A stretch of 64,000 bases of DNA. Source: JAVKMO01 sp031539345 (lineage in GTDB: Bacteria > Bacteroidota > Bacteroidia > Chitinophagales > Chitinophagaceae). A program made the translations under genes and the position numbers. This document shows, one piece after another, positions 1-8,662 of this stretch. The stretch covers positions 62,001-126,000 of the forward strand of contig JAVKMO010000007.1 in assembly GCA_031539345.1 (NCBI GenBank), read 5' to 3'. A model generated the notes under the pieces. That model saw only the letters and a list, made by a program, of their open reading frames with translations. It did not search any database and had not been told where the DNA came from. The first letter of the stretch is position 1. Each line of letters begins with the position of its first letter.

Positions 1-72
1 TTGTGCAAATGTCGATGTACTAAGGGTTACAAACGCTGCGAACGTAAACACGAAAAGGAATTTTTTTTTCAT
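1..72 (-). CDS. Partial exported protein, N-terminus only (signal peptide)
   Basis: The reverse strand opens with an ATG at 72 and reads without a stop to the window edge for 24 codons: MKKK followed by a hydrophobic run ending in FAQ. This is a typical Bacteroidota signal peptide with cleavage just before or after the final Gln. The gene lies directly downstream of an OmpH/Skp-like gene on the same strand, and tandem ompH genes are common in this phylum, so a second Skp-like chaperone is the best guess. The mature part is outside the window, so the family is inference. Confidence 0.6.
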   Translation of the reverse strand, partial: MKKKFLFVFTFAAFVTLSTSTFAQ

Positions 73-154
73 AAAGGAGTTTGTTTTTGTGATCAAAAAA
101 ATATAAAATTAAAGAATTAAAGTGCGTGAATATAAAAGAATAGATGAAAAACTA

Positions 155-667
155 TTAGAAACCCAAAACTTGCAAAACGCGAATGGTAATATCTAATTTT
201 GGCTCCATATACAAAACGTACGACCCTGCACTTTTGTCAATAATAAGGTCTAAAATTTTTTCTTTTGCTACACGTTGGATAGCGTCATAAATTTTATCCT
301 GAACAGGTTTCATCAACTCTTGCCTTTTTTTAAACAAATCGCCTTCATAGCCAAAATATTTTTTTGAAAGCTCATAGGTTTCTTTTTCTAATGCTGTAAT
401 CACTTCAATTTTTTTTTGTTTGATATTGTCTGTGTAAAATAATTCGTCTTGTTTAAAATCTTCTTTTAACCGTTTTAAACGGAGTTCTTTTTCTGCAATT
501 TCATTTTCCCATGTAACAGATAAAATGTCCAATTGTGTTGTAATGTTTTTATATTCTGGCGTTCTTTCTAAAAGGCTTTTCATATCTACGACACCAAATT
601 TTTGACCGAATAAAAATGTAGTATGAATGAACAGAACAATCAAAAATGCGTATTTTTTTTTCATCAT
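155..667 (-). CDS. OmpH/Skp-family periplasmic chaperone
   Basis: A small exported protein of about 170 aa. It has a signal peptide (MMKKKYAF, hydrophobic core, ending FLFGQ), then KFGVVDMKSLLERTPEY. That is the usual OmpH opening, a first beta strand with a VD pair followed by a helix. Next comes a long charged stretch of Lys, Glu and Gln (about residues 50-125) predicted to form the helical tentacles, and a C-terminal strand region ending in Phe. Skp-type chaperones hold unfolded outer-membrane proteins in the periplasm. I start at the second Met of the reading frame, which gives a standard signal peptide; the longer frame starts at 685. The partial gene downstream may be a paralogue. Confidence 0.8.
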   Translation of the reverse strand: MMKKKYAFLIVLFIHTTFLFGQKFGVVDMKSLLERTPEYKNITTQLDILSVTWENEIAEKELRLKRLKEDFKQDELFYTDNIKQKKIEVITALEKETYELSKKYFGYEGDLFKKRQELMKPVQDKIYDAIQRVAKEKILDLIIDKSAGSYVLYMEPKLDITIRVLQVLGF

Positions 668-777
668 AATCAGATACAATTTCAATATAAAAAATAAAAT
701 AATTCAACAAACCTATTCTAAACCAGGCTTTTTGATGTGTTAAAAGAATAAGGTTTAATAGTGTGATGAGTTTTTAG

Positions 778-3225
778 TTATTGTTGTAAAAATTCGTATT
801 CATACACTTTGGGAGTTATTTTTTCAGCAAGCAATTTGATTTGTTTTCTTAAGTCGCCGATTAAGTTCATATAAGTTTCGTCTGTGCTTTTTGCGTTCAT
901 TCTTCCTGCTTCATTCCTGCCTTGAAAATGCTCGCGAATGTCATACAGTGAAGCATTCACGTTACAGTTGGGCTGTTTGTGATAATAAGTCCAAAGCTGA
1001 CAACCAGCACCAAAAACGGCAGTTGCTTGTGCTGAAAATTGTAAAGGAGATGGCGATTTGCCATAACTGACTTCAGGTTCAAACAATATCGTCATATGAA
1101 AAGAAGGTTTTTGTCGTGGCTTGGGTTTACCTTTTATCAAATCAGTCATAAAATTACTTTCAAATTTTTCTCTAGCATTAACTTCTTGTTCCGTAAAAGG
1201 TATCCAGTGATTTGTGCCAAATTTTGTTTGAATATTATTATTGAATAGCGTAAACGCCAAACAATCATTTTGAAATTCTTTATCGGTTTGCCAATTGTCA
1301 TTGGGGTATAAAAATTGGTCTCTGTCATTTAACCAAGTTGCAGGAATGACTTTACGAACGGAGAAATAGATTGAAATAGGAATTAAATTTTCCTTGTTAA
1401 TCCAAATGCCACGAGGATTTGGCAATTGTTCTTTAGCGTTTAAAACATAAACGATGTTATTATGCTGAAAATCATTGCCGTTAATACCATCCATAAAACC
1501 AATACTATTTTCTTTCGTGGTTTTATAAATGGAAATAAACTTGTTAATGTATTGGCTTTTATTTAAAGCATAAATTCCCTTTGTGGCAATGAAATTGGCG
1601 TTCTTATCGTAAATGTCGGCTACAACATTTTCAAATATTTCTTTTTTGTTTGTATTCCAAATTTTAAAGCCAATTGGAAATTGTCCTTCTACATTATCAA
1701 AAGTATCGGCTGGGACTAAAAACATTTTTTCCAGTTTAGCTTGAAAATGGTCTTTAAGGCTTAAAAAAGCGGACCCTTGCAAAATTTTCAACTTTGAAAA
1801 TTCTGCAAGAATTACACCATTCAATTCTGAATAAATTCTGATTATGAATTGGGCAAATAGTTCTCTACCTGCTGTTCCTAATATTGGGTTATACTTTGTA
1901 TGTGTCTTCGACAGGTTCACTCCAACTTTGCCTTTCTCTGCTTTGCTTGATACTTCTGCATAAGGTGGATTTATAAAAATTATAAGTTTCTTACGTTTGT
2001 TTTTGTCATTGATAATGTCTTGCAAGCCTTGAGGAAGTTTGGTCAATTCATCATTCAAAAAGTCAAATTGAAAAACGTGGCTTTCCAAAAGATTTGCGCC
2101 ATGATGAATGCGTTCGTGCATCACTTTTACGTCTGCCTGATCTAATGTACTTGCCCAAATATTGTATTTGTTCGTTAAACCCGCAAGGAGATTGCCAGTA
2201 CCAGCAGCACAGTCCCAAATGTAGTACTCTTCTTGCCAGTTTTCACCCAAATAATCAGCAATATATTTTTGAGAAAGTTCAACCCATTGTCTTGGTGTAA
2301 AAAACGCGCCTTTACGTTCTCTAATATCTTGTGGAACAAGCAAATCTCTACGCTCTATAATATAATCTTGAAATTCTTTTAGTGGTGGACGTTTGTAGCG
2401 TTTCCAAAATTGTTGATAGGTTTCTTTTGCTTTAATCGTAATTGTGGCATCAAACATTTGCTTGATATTTTCTTTTGCAATTTTGTACCCTTGATTTTGG
2501 AAAATGACAAAAAGATTGTCCCTAATTGAAGAGTCGTCTTCTATCTTTTGTGTGTCTTTGTCATCAACAAACAAATCTGCCAAATAAAAATCACTGTCTA
2601 AAATATTTGCTTGTTTAAGGTCATCCCAGTTGACGTCAATTATGGGTTTTATGATTTCTAACCAGCGTAAATAAATGGGTATGAAGTTATTTTTATCAAT
2701 TTTTATTTTACTGATTTCTGTTGCTTTAGCAATGTTATTTGCAACAAAATGTTTTAACTCTTTTTCATCTTTTAAGTAGTCATAAACGTAACTGTCTTGT
2801 TTCAAATTACTTTCAATTCTTTGTTTGATGAGTTGAAACTCTTTGGTTTCGTGGTTGCTTGGCGTTACGTTCCAATTAAAATCATTTAAGTAAAAAATAT
2901 CTTGAATGCTACTATAAGGAACAAAGGCAATTTTCTTAAAATCAAATGCACCTAAAAATGCAGGTGGCAATGTTTTATCAAAAGTTCTTGCTTTGCCAAT
3001 TGTTAAAATGAGCTGCACAAACATTGTGGGAATATCAATGTCGCCTGTTTTGGCTTCTGCCCAAAGTAAAGGCGTTCTTCCAAACATATTGTCGTGTTTT
3101 GGAAAAACGGTAAAGTCTATATTCCCTATGATTGCTGTAGTGTCAAAAGACGGAAACCAATCCTCGCCAACCTTGTTCTTGAGTTCTTCTTCTCTGATGT
3201 TTTTATACTTCATGAGCAAATTCAT
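778..3225 (-). CDS. Fused restriction-modification protein (type IIG-like, N6-adenine methyltransferase)
   Basis: An 815-aa protein with a gamma-type amino-methyltransferase core. Motif I reads DCAAGTGNLL (near residue 337), and the catalytic motif IV NPPYAEVS (near residue 417) marks adenine-N6 methylation. The N-terminus carries a possible PD-(D/E)xK nuclease centre: D37 in GNIDFTVF and E57-x-K59 in WAEAKTG. Nuclease, helical linker, methylase and a long C-terminal region that would recognise the target, all in one chain, is the type IIG arrangement. The start could also be Met5 (3213). It sits 23 nt downstream of the GH3 gene among housekeeping genes, with no separate specificity or restriction gene, and looks like an inserted defence gene. 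A solitary methylase is the alternative if the N-terminal motif is not functional. Confidence 0.75.
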   Translation of the reverse strand: MNLLMKYKNIREEELKNKVGEDWFPSFDTTAIIGNIDFTVFPKHDNMFGRTPLLWAEAKTGDIDIPTMFVQLILTIGKARTFDKTLPPAFLGAFDFKKIAFVPYSSIQDIFYLNDFNWNVTPSNHETKEFQLIKQRIESNLKQDSYVYDYLKDEKELKHFVANNIAKATEISKIKIDKNNFIPIYLRWLEIIKPIIDVNWDDLKQANILDSDFYLADLFVDDKDTQKIEDDSSIRDNLFVIFQNQGYKIAKENIKQMFDATITIKAKETYQQFWKRYKRPPLKEFQDYIIERRDLLVPQDIRERKGAFFTPRQWVELSQKYIADYLGENWQEEYYIWDCAAGTGNLLAGLTNKYNIWASTLDQADVKVMHERIHHGANLLESHVFQFDFLNDELTKLPQGLQDIINDKNKRKKLIIFINPPYAEVSSKAEKGKVGVNLSKTHTKYNPILGTAGRELFAQFIIRIYSELNGVILAEFSKLKILQGSAFLSLKDHFQAKLEKMFLVPADTFDNVEGQFPIGFKIWNTNKKEIFENVVADIYDKNANFIATKGIYALNKSQYINKFISIYKTTKENSIGFMDGINGNDFQHNNIVYVLNAKEQLPNPRGIWINKENLIPISIYFSVRKVIPATWLNDRDQFLYPNDNWQTDKEFQNDCLAFTLFNNNIQTKFGTNHWIPFTEQEVNAREKFESNFMTDLIKGKPKPRQKPSFHMTILFEPEVSYGKSPSPLQFSAQATAVFGAGCQLWTYYHKQPNCNVNASLYDIREHFQGRNEAGRMNAKSTDETYMNLIGDLRKQIKLLAEKITPKVYEYEFLQQ

Positions 3226-3248
3226 TAAGGGCTTTAGACTTCATTCTA

Positions 3249-4796
3249 TCAAAACAACATTTTAATTTCTTCAAGATATGTTCTATTGTTTGACAGTCGC
3301 GGTATTTTATGTTGTCCGCCAAGTTGATTTTTATTTTTTAGCCATTGGTTAAAAGTGCCTTGTGGACATTTTATCACTTGAGGCATTTTTAGGGCGATGT
3401 CTTTGTGTCGTTTGGCTTCATAATCGCTATTTTTATTTTTTAAAGTAGCATCTAAATATTGCACAAAGAGTTCAAAATTATCGGGTTCTTTTTCAAATTC
3501 AATGAGCCATTCATGGGCACCTTGTGCATTGGTTTCTGAAAAATAAATTGGGGCAACAGTATAATCTGTAATCAACGCATTTGTATATAAACAAGCCTCG
3601 CTAATGGCTTGGTCGGTATTATCAACAATCACTTCTTCGCCAAAAGCATTGATAAAATGTTTGAGCCTCCCGGTAACTTTTATTTTGTATGGTTTTTGTG
3701 AAGTAAATGCAATGGTGTCGCCGACAAGATATCGCCATAAACCGCCATTCGTTGTAATGACAATCGCATAAGAAGTGTTGAGTTCAATTTCATTTAAAAG
3801 CAAAGTTTTTGGAAACTTTTTCCCTGCCTCTTCCATTGGCATAAATTCATAAAATATGCCATGATTGGTGTACAACAACATGCCATCATCTTGAAAAGAA
3901 TTTTGTGCCGCAAAAAAACCTTCTGATGCATTGTAAACATCTAAATAGTGAATGGGTTTTCCTATCAATTGATGAAAGTTTTTTTTGTAAGGTTGAAAGT
4001 TCACCCCACCATGAAGATATACTTCAAGGTTTGGCCATACGTCAATGAGGTATTTTTTATTTGTAATTTCTAATATTTTTTTAATGAGTATAAGCGTCCA
4101 CGTTGGCACACCAGCAATAGATGTTACGTTTTCTTTTATCGTACTCTGTGCGAGTTGTTCGATTTTAGTTTCCCATTCATCTAAAAGAGCAATCGACAAA
4201 TCTGGCGTTCTTATCCAACGTCCAATGAGAGGGGCATTTTGCATTAAAATGGCACTTAAATCGCCATATTGAATTGTGTTATTGTATTTGGCAATCTGGT
4301 GACTGCCGCCCAGTATCAATGATTTTCCATCTAATAATTGTGTGTCTAAATGGGTTGCTTGATAAATTTGGAGTACTTCTTTTGATGCTTTAAAATGTCC
4401 TTCATGCAAACTTTCTTCTGACACAGGTATAAATTTACTTTTATCAGAGGTCGTTCCACTTGATTTTGCAAACCATTGAACGTCGGTATTCCATAAGACA
4501 TTTTCTTCGCCATTCATCATGCGGCTAATATGATTTTTGATGTCATCATATTGTACAACAGGAACTTGTTCTTGATATTTTTTTATCGTATCAATATGGC
4601 TAAAGTCGTATTGCAAACCATATTCTGTGTGTTGGCCTGCTGTGATTAAATCTTGCCATACTTGATATTGGACACGTTCTGGAAAATTGATCCATTCTGC
4701 AATTCCGTCGGCATTAATTTTAGAAATTGTCGAAAGGGCGGGCAGGAAAAAATTCATTTTAAGTGGGTTTAAATCAAGAGCCTTTTTAGCGTTCAA
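3249..4796 (-). CDS. GH3-family acyl-acid-AMP ligase-like protein
   Basis: A 515-aa member of the GH3 family (named after plant auxin-responsive GH3 proteins), common in Bacteroidota. These enzymes adenylate a carboxylic acid and may transfer it to an amine. The ATP-binding motif KSSGTTSDKSKFIPVS lies at residues 111-126. The second motif LHGGVNFQPY and the YNASEGFF box follow, and GLWRYLVGDTIAF precedes the C-terminal lid domain. The bacterial substrate is not known. The frame overlaps the upstream divIC-like gene by 11 nt, so the two are probably co-transcribed. Met14 is a possible later start. Confidence 0.85.
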   Translation of the reverse strand: MNAKKALDLNPLKMNFFLPALSTISKINADGIAEWINFPERVQYQVWQDLITAGQHTEYGLQYDFSHIDTIKKYQEQVPVVQYDDIKNHISRMMNGEENVLWNTDVQWFAKSSGTTSDKSKFIPVSEESLHEGHFKASKEVLQIYQATHLDTQLLDGKSLILGGSHQIAKYNNTIQYGDLSAILMQNAPLIGRWIRTPDLSIALLDEWETKIEQLAQSTIKENVTSIAGVPTWTLILIKKILEITNKKYLIDVWPNLEVYLHGGVNFQPYKKNFHQLIGKPIHYLDVYNASEGFFAAQNSFQDDGMLLYTNHGIFYEFMPMEEAGKKFPKTLLLNEIELNTSYAIVITTNGGLWRYLVGDTIAFTSQKPYKIKVTGRLKHFINAFGEEVIVDNTDQAISEACLYTNALITDYTVAPIYFSETNAQGAHEWLIEFEKEPDNFELFVQYLDATLKNKNSDYEAKRHKDIALKMPQVIKCPQGTFNQWLKNKNQLGGQHKIPRLSNNRTYLEEIKMLF

Positions 4797-5130
4797 TAAA
4801 AATGTAAAGCGTCTCGTTGTCTCGCTTCATTAAATAATTTTCCCGAGCATGTTTTTCTAATAAAGCAGGATTGTTTTTATACGCATCAATATCTTTTTTA
4901 ATGCTTGTAATGTCTTTTTCTAAACGTTGTTTTCTCTTGTTCAAGTCTTTGTGTTGTTGGTGCAAATGATATTGTACGAGAAAACTTTCATCGTCAATAA
5001 AACATAACCATATCAAGAAAAAAAAAGCAGTTAAGAAATATTTGTTTTTCAAAAATGCGGGGATTCGCACTCTTGCTACAAGCGCATTTACCTTATGTCG
5101 TATGTTTACTATGAAGTTCATAAGTGTCAA
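4786..5130 (-). CDS. Septum formation initiator, DivIC/FtsB family
   Basis: A 114-aa bitopic membrane protein: a short basic N-terminus, one transmembrane helix (about residues 31-45, YFLTAFFFLIWLCF), then a coiled coil rich in Lys, Glu and Leu, and the family's closing pattern LLEKHARENYLMKRDNETLYIF, where ARE.Y.M...E is characteristic. FtsB/DivIC bridges FtsL and FtsQ in the divisome. It lies 3 nt downstream of the large barrel protein gene and overlaps the GH3 gene. In many Bacteroidota this gene sits next to eno, which is not seen here. Confidence 0.85.
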   Translation of the reverse strand: MTLMNFIVNIRHKVNALVARVRIPAFLKNKYFLTAFFFLIWLCFIDDESFLVQYHLHQQHKDLNKRKQRLEKDITSIKKDIDAYKNNPALLEKHARENYLMKRDNETLYIFIER

Positions 5131-5133
5131 ATA

Positions 5134-8100
5134 TTAAAAATCTAAGCCAAGCGATACATAAAAAATTCCATTCTTAAAAAATGACGGCACGGGATATGCG
5201 TAATCGACACGAATAAAATAATTACTCAATGAAGTTCTCGCACCAAAGCCATAACCAGCAACAAAAGGCAAATTCAAGGTTTCAAATGAAACGCTCACTT
5301 GTTCATTGGCAAAAGTTTGTGTAACGGGTTCGATATTCGATATTTTATTCCATGCAATGCCTGCATCAAAAAAAGTAATCAACTGTAAATTTCGCAATGG
5401 TGCAAATGCAATTGGTCTGCGGAATACGGTAGCCAATATGGGTGCGCGTACTTCTGTATTGAACACGATATTATTACTTCCATTTGTGGCGTTTTGTTGA
5501 TGACCTCGCAAATTGAGGGCAAGCGTTTGATAATTGTATTTTACATCTGTACTGGGTGCATTTGCACTATTAAAACTGGGTAAAAGCCAACCGTCTGTTC
5601 CCCCTACATAATACATCACTTTATTATTTCCAAAAGACATATCCGCAGAGAGTCGATTTGCCCAAATAATGTTTTTGTAAATCGTTTGATAAGCACGTAT
5701 ATCTACGCCAACATTAAACGTGTTTTGGTTTAATGTAAATATATCCTTGAGTGGTTGTGTAGAAATATTATGCTTCGTGAGGTTAAAAAAATACTCTCCA
5801 TAGAGTTTGAATTTTAATCCCTTGACAATGTTTTTTGCAGGAGTAATTGTGTTATCATAAACATAGTCTAATTTAAAAAGTGCGTTCCATGTAATCGAAT
5901 CGTTCAATTTTTTTTTGTTTTCATCTAAGTCATATTTGTAGTTAAAAAAATCGCGCCTTGCACCAACGCTTAGTTTGATGCGTCGTAAAATATCAAAAGG
6001 ATAACTCGTGTTAAACGAATACGTATTAGAAATCACTCGTCCATTGGGTTGTTCAACAATATTTCTGTAATAAGTCAATCCATAATCAACTCGATATTTC
6101 AGGTAATTCAGTTCTGCTAAAAAACTACTTGTAGGGTTTGACACATTAAACGGGAATTTATAGCCAAGTGTCAAGTTGATGTCTTCTAAAATGTCAAAGG
6201 CTTTAAAACTTATCATGTTATTAAAGATGTCATTATTGCCTGCCATGTAGATAGGCCCTATTCCATAGAGATAAGGTTGATATTTTTCACCCATCAAATC
6301 ATTGTTCAATAAGTCATAAGAAAAATTGATAAGAAAGAATTTGAATTTGTATTTCTGATGCAAGGGATTGAAATAGTTAGAAAAATTCAATACTTTTTCA
6401 ATTACATTTTGTGTAGGCGCAGTTGGCGTTGGAAAAGTGTCAGCATACGCCAAAGGGTTGTAAAGAAACTCACTCAAAAAATAATTTTTAAAATAGGCTA
6501 AAGAATCTTGATACACTTTGTCTATTGTGCTAATAGCCGCAAAATTTGCAGTGCCTTGTATATTGGGTTTCGTCAGCTTAGATTTAATAAAATACGTGTT
6601 TACTAAAGGTCGATTTTCCATTTTCAGTAAATCTCTTTCTTCAACAACATTTGATTTATACAAAATTTTAGTTCGCTTGGTATATTTTAAATCACTTACA
6701 AAAGGCGTTATTCCGCCGACATTTTTGCTTTCAATAATGCTGCGAGCATAATTTGTATAAGGTGCATTCATGCTGCTATCATTTGTATTGACGGCGTAAA
6801 AAGTTTTGACGGTTTGTTTTTTTTCAGCACGCTGTAAAATAGAGTCTTTTTCTTGCTGCGTTAAGTTTACAAAATGTGCATCGTCTATTTTATAGACCGT
6901 ATCAAGCCCTTTTCGCTTTGTTCTGAATCGCCCAACATAACGATTGCGAATGCCGTTTTCGTCGCTTAAATAAGAGAATGTTGTGGGCGTAAACGCAGCA
7001 GGAAAGCGAGCATCACCAAATTGATTTTGAGTTAAAACAGAAACATGGTGATACGTTTTTGGTGTGCTATAATCTGCAATACAAATTTTCAAATTTTCTT
7101 TTTCTATTGTATTGTTTAACTTTTTATTCTCCACTTCATGTTGTTTTTCTGCAGAGCGATTAGATGAAAATAAAATGCCAATTTTTCCTGGAAACGTAAC
7201 ATAAGAAGGGTCTATGTCATCATAAACATCATCGGTAATATTTTCAATTTCGTGTGTCTGAAGGTCAAAAACAAAAATGTCTGATTGCCCATTTCTAATT
7301 CCACTAATCAACAATTTAGTGCCACGAGAGAAGTATTTAAAGTCTTGAATGAAAGAAAAATAGTCTGATAAATTGAGTTCTGTTTTGCGTGTATTTTCAA
7401 TAATATCATATTCAAAAAAATGCAAAAATGTTTTGTCATAAAACACAACACCCAATCGCATACCGTCTTCTTTCCAAGCAATCAAAGGGTAATTTTGACT
7501 CACAGCAGATCGCAATAAACGAATGCCCGTTTTTAAAATGCGTTTGCGTTTACTGCGTGTTGCCGAAACAAAGACTTTGTAAATGCCTTCTTGAAATTGC
7601 ACAATACCATAAATGCCTTTTTTCAAATTTGGATTAGCCTGTATGGTGATAATATTTTCTTTTGTAAATGTTGTGCTGGTATAAGTTGTTCCCTTGGCGG
7701 TTTCTTTTCTTTTAACGTTATCTTTTTTATAATGATTTCTGAAAAATTCAAAAATATTACTGATAAAAAATCGATATTTTGTTTTGAATAATTTTAAGGT
7801 AATCGCATTCAAATCGGTTTCATTACGCAGATAACTGATTAGATTCTCTACTACGCTTAGTCCATATTTTGTTTCGATATAATACCAAAATGTTTGCCCT
7901 GCAAAAAATGGATTGTCGGCAATAAAGTGTTTGTAGTGTTTGTATTTTTCTTCTTCAATAAGGACTTTTAAATCATAATCTAAATTCGTATTCCAAGATT
8001 CTGCTTTGTAAGCAATCAAGCCATATAAAAACCATTTGGGAAAATTGCCAACTGTTTCTTCTTGATTCTGCTCGCCCATTTCTTTATTCAACAAAATCAA

Positions 8101-8571
8101 TTCCAATATCAATCGTGTAATTCCTTGTCGAATTTGTTTTCTAATATCTTCTGTTTTAAAAGCATAAAACAAGACAATTTTATTATTGGTAAGGCGAGAT
8201 AATTCATTCGTGTTATACCAATCTAATTGAATGCCAGCATTACTTTGAAGGTATTGTTCATAGGAATAATAAAACAGAAAATTAAAATGCTTCGGCACTT
8301 CAAAGTCAAGTTCAATTTGCAAATTGTTCAACTCTTCGTTACACATTTTAATGAGTTCTGTAACGTAATTGGTGTGTAAGGAATCGTAAAATTGAAACGT
8401 AAATTTTTCTGCTTCTATAAACCGCCAATCAAAGCGGTCTGTTTGTACGCGGTTTTTGCCAAATCGAACAGCAGAAACAATTTGTGCATTTGTTGTTGCA
8501 AAAAAGAAAAGAAAGCTCACCAAAGCAAGTTTTTTTTTGATACAGAACCAATCGCACAAGTGAATATTCAT
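5134..8571 (-). CDS. Large outer-membrane protein: peptidase-MA-like region, TolB-like propeller, C-terminal beta-barrel
   Basis: A 1145-aa exported protein (signal peptide ending ATTNAQ, residue 30). Residues about 35-260 resemble the peptidase-MA-like gluzincin fold, but the place where HExxH is expected (150-160, ITRLILELIL) has no histidine, and the usual W-x-x-E-G signature reads WFLYG. Residues about 310-520 are repeats of a TolB/WD40-like propeller, for example GQSDIFVFDL and the DDIDPSYVTF...ILFSSNRS repeat. The last 400 residues look like a 16-strand surface-antigen (BamA-like) barrel with alternating hydrophobic strands and a terminal Phe in FYVSLGLDF. It probably binds or processes a ligand at the outer membrane. 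The function is unknown and the enzymatic part looks inactive. Confidence 0.6.
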   Translation of the reverse strand: MNIHLCDWFCIKKKLALVSFLFFFATTNAQIVSAVRFGKNRVQTDRFDWRFIEAEKFTFQFYDSLHTNYVTELIKMCNEELNNLQIELDFEVPKHFNFLFYYSYEQYLQSNAGIQLDWYNTNELSRLTNNKIVLFYAFKTEDIRKQIRQGITRLILELILLNKEMGEQNQEETVGNFPKWFLYGLIAYKAESWNTNLDYDLKVLIEEEKYKHYKHFIADNPFFAGQTFWYYIETKYGLSVVENLISYLRNETDLNAITLKLFKTKYRFFISNIFEFFRNHYKKDNVKRKETAKGTTYTSTTFTKENIITIQANPNLKKGIYGIVQFQEGIYKVFVSATRSKRKRILKTGIRLLRSAVSQNYPLIAWKEDGMRLGVVFYDKTFLHFFEYDIIENTRKTELNLSDYFSFIQDFKYFSRGTKLLISGIRNGQSDIFVFDLQTHEIENITDDVYDDIDPSYVTFPGKIGILFSSNRSAEKQHEVENKKLNNTIEKENLKICIADYSTPKTYHHVSVLTQNQFGDARFPAAFTPTTFSYLSDENGIRNRYVGRFRTKRKGLDTVYKIDDAHFVNLTQQEKDSILQRAEKKQTVKTFYAVNTNDSSMNAPYTNYARSIIESKNVGGITPFVSDLKYTKRTKILYKSNVVEERDLLKMENRPLVNTYFIKSKLTKPNIQGTANFAAISTIDKVYQDSLAYFKNYFLSEFLYNPLAYADTFPTPTAPTQNVIEKVLNFSNYFNPLHQKYKFKFFLINFSYDLLNNDLMGEKYQPYLYGIGPIYMAGNNDIFNNMISFKAFDILEDINLTLGYKFPFNVSNPTSSFLAELNYLKYRVDYGLTYYRNIVEQPNGRVISNTYSFNTSYPFDILRRIKLSVGARRDFFNYKYDLDENKKKLNDSITWNALFKLDYVYDNTITPAKNIVKGLKFKLYGEYFFNLTKHNISTQPLKDIFTLNQNTFNVGVDIRAYQTIYKNIIWANRLSADMSFGNNKVMYYVGGTDGWLLPSFNSANAPSTDVKYNYQTLALNLRGHQQNATNGSNNIVFNTEVRAPILATVFRRPIAFAPLRNLQLITFFDAGIAWNKISNIEPVTQTFANEQVSVSFETLNLPFVAGYGFGARTSLSNYFIRVDYAYPVPSFFKNGIFYVSLGLDF

Positions 8572-8662
8572 ACTAAAATTTGTATCTCAAAAACGTAAAT
8601 TGAAACAAGAAAACATAACGATTGTCAATTGCTTTTGTATTTGAATTTTTTATCTAAAAATG

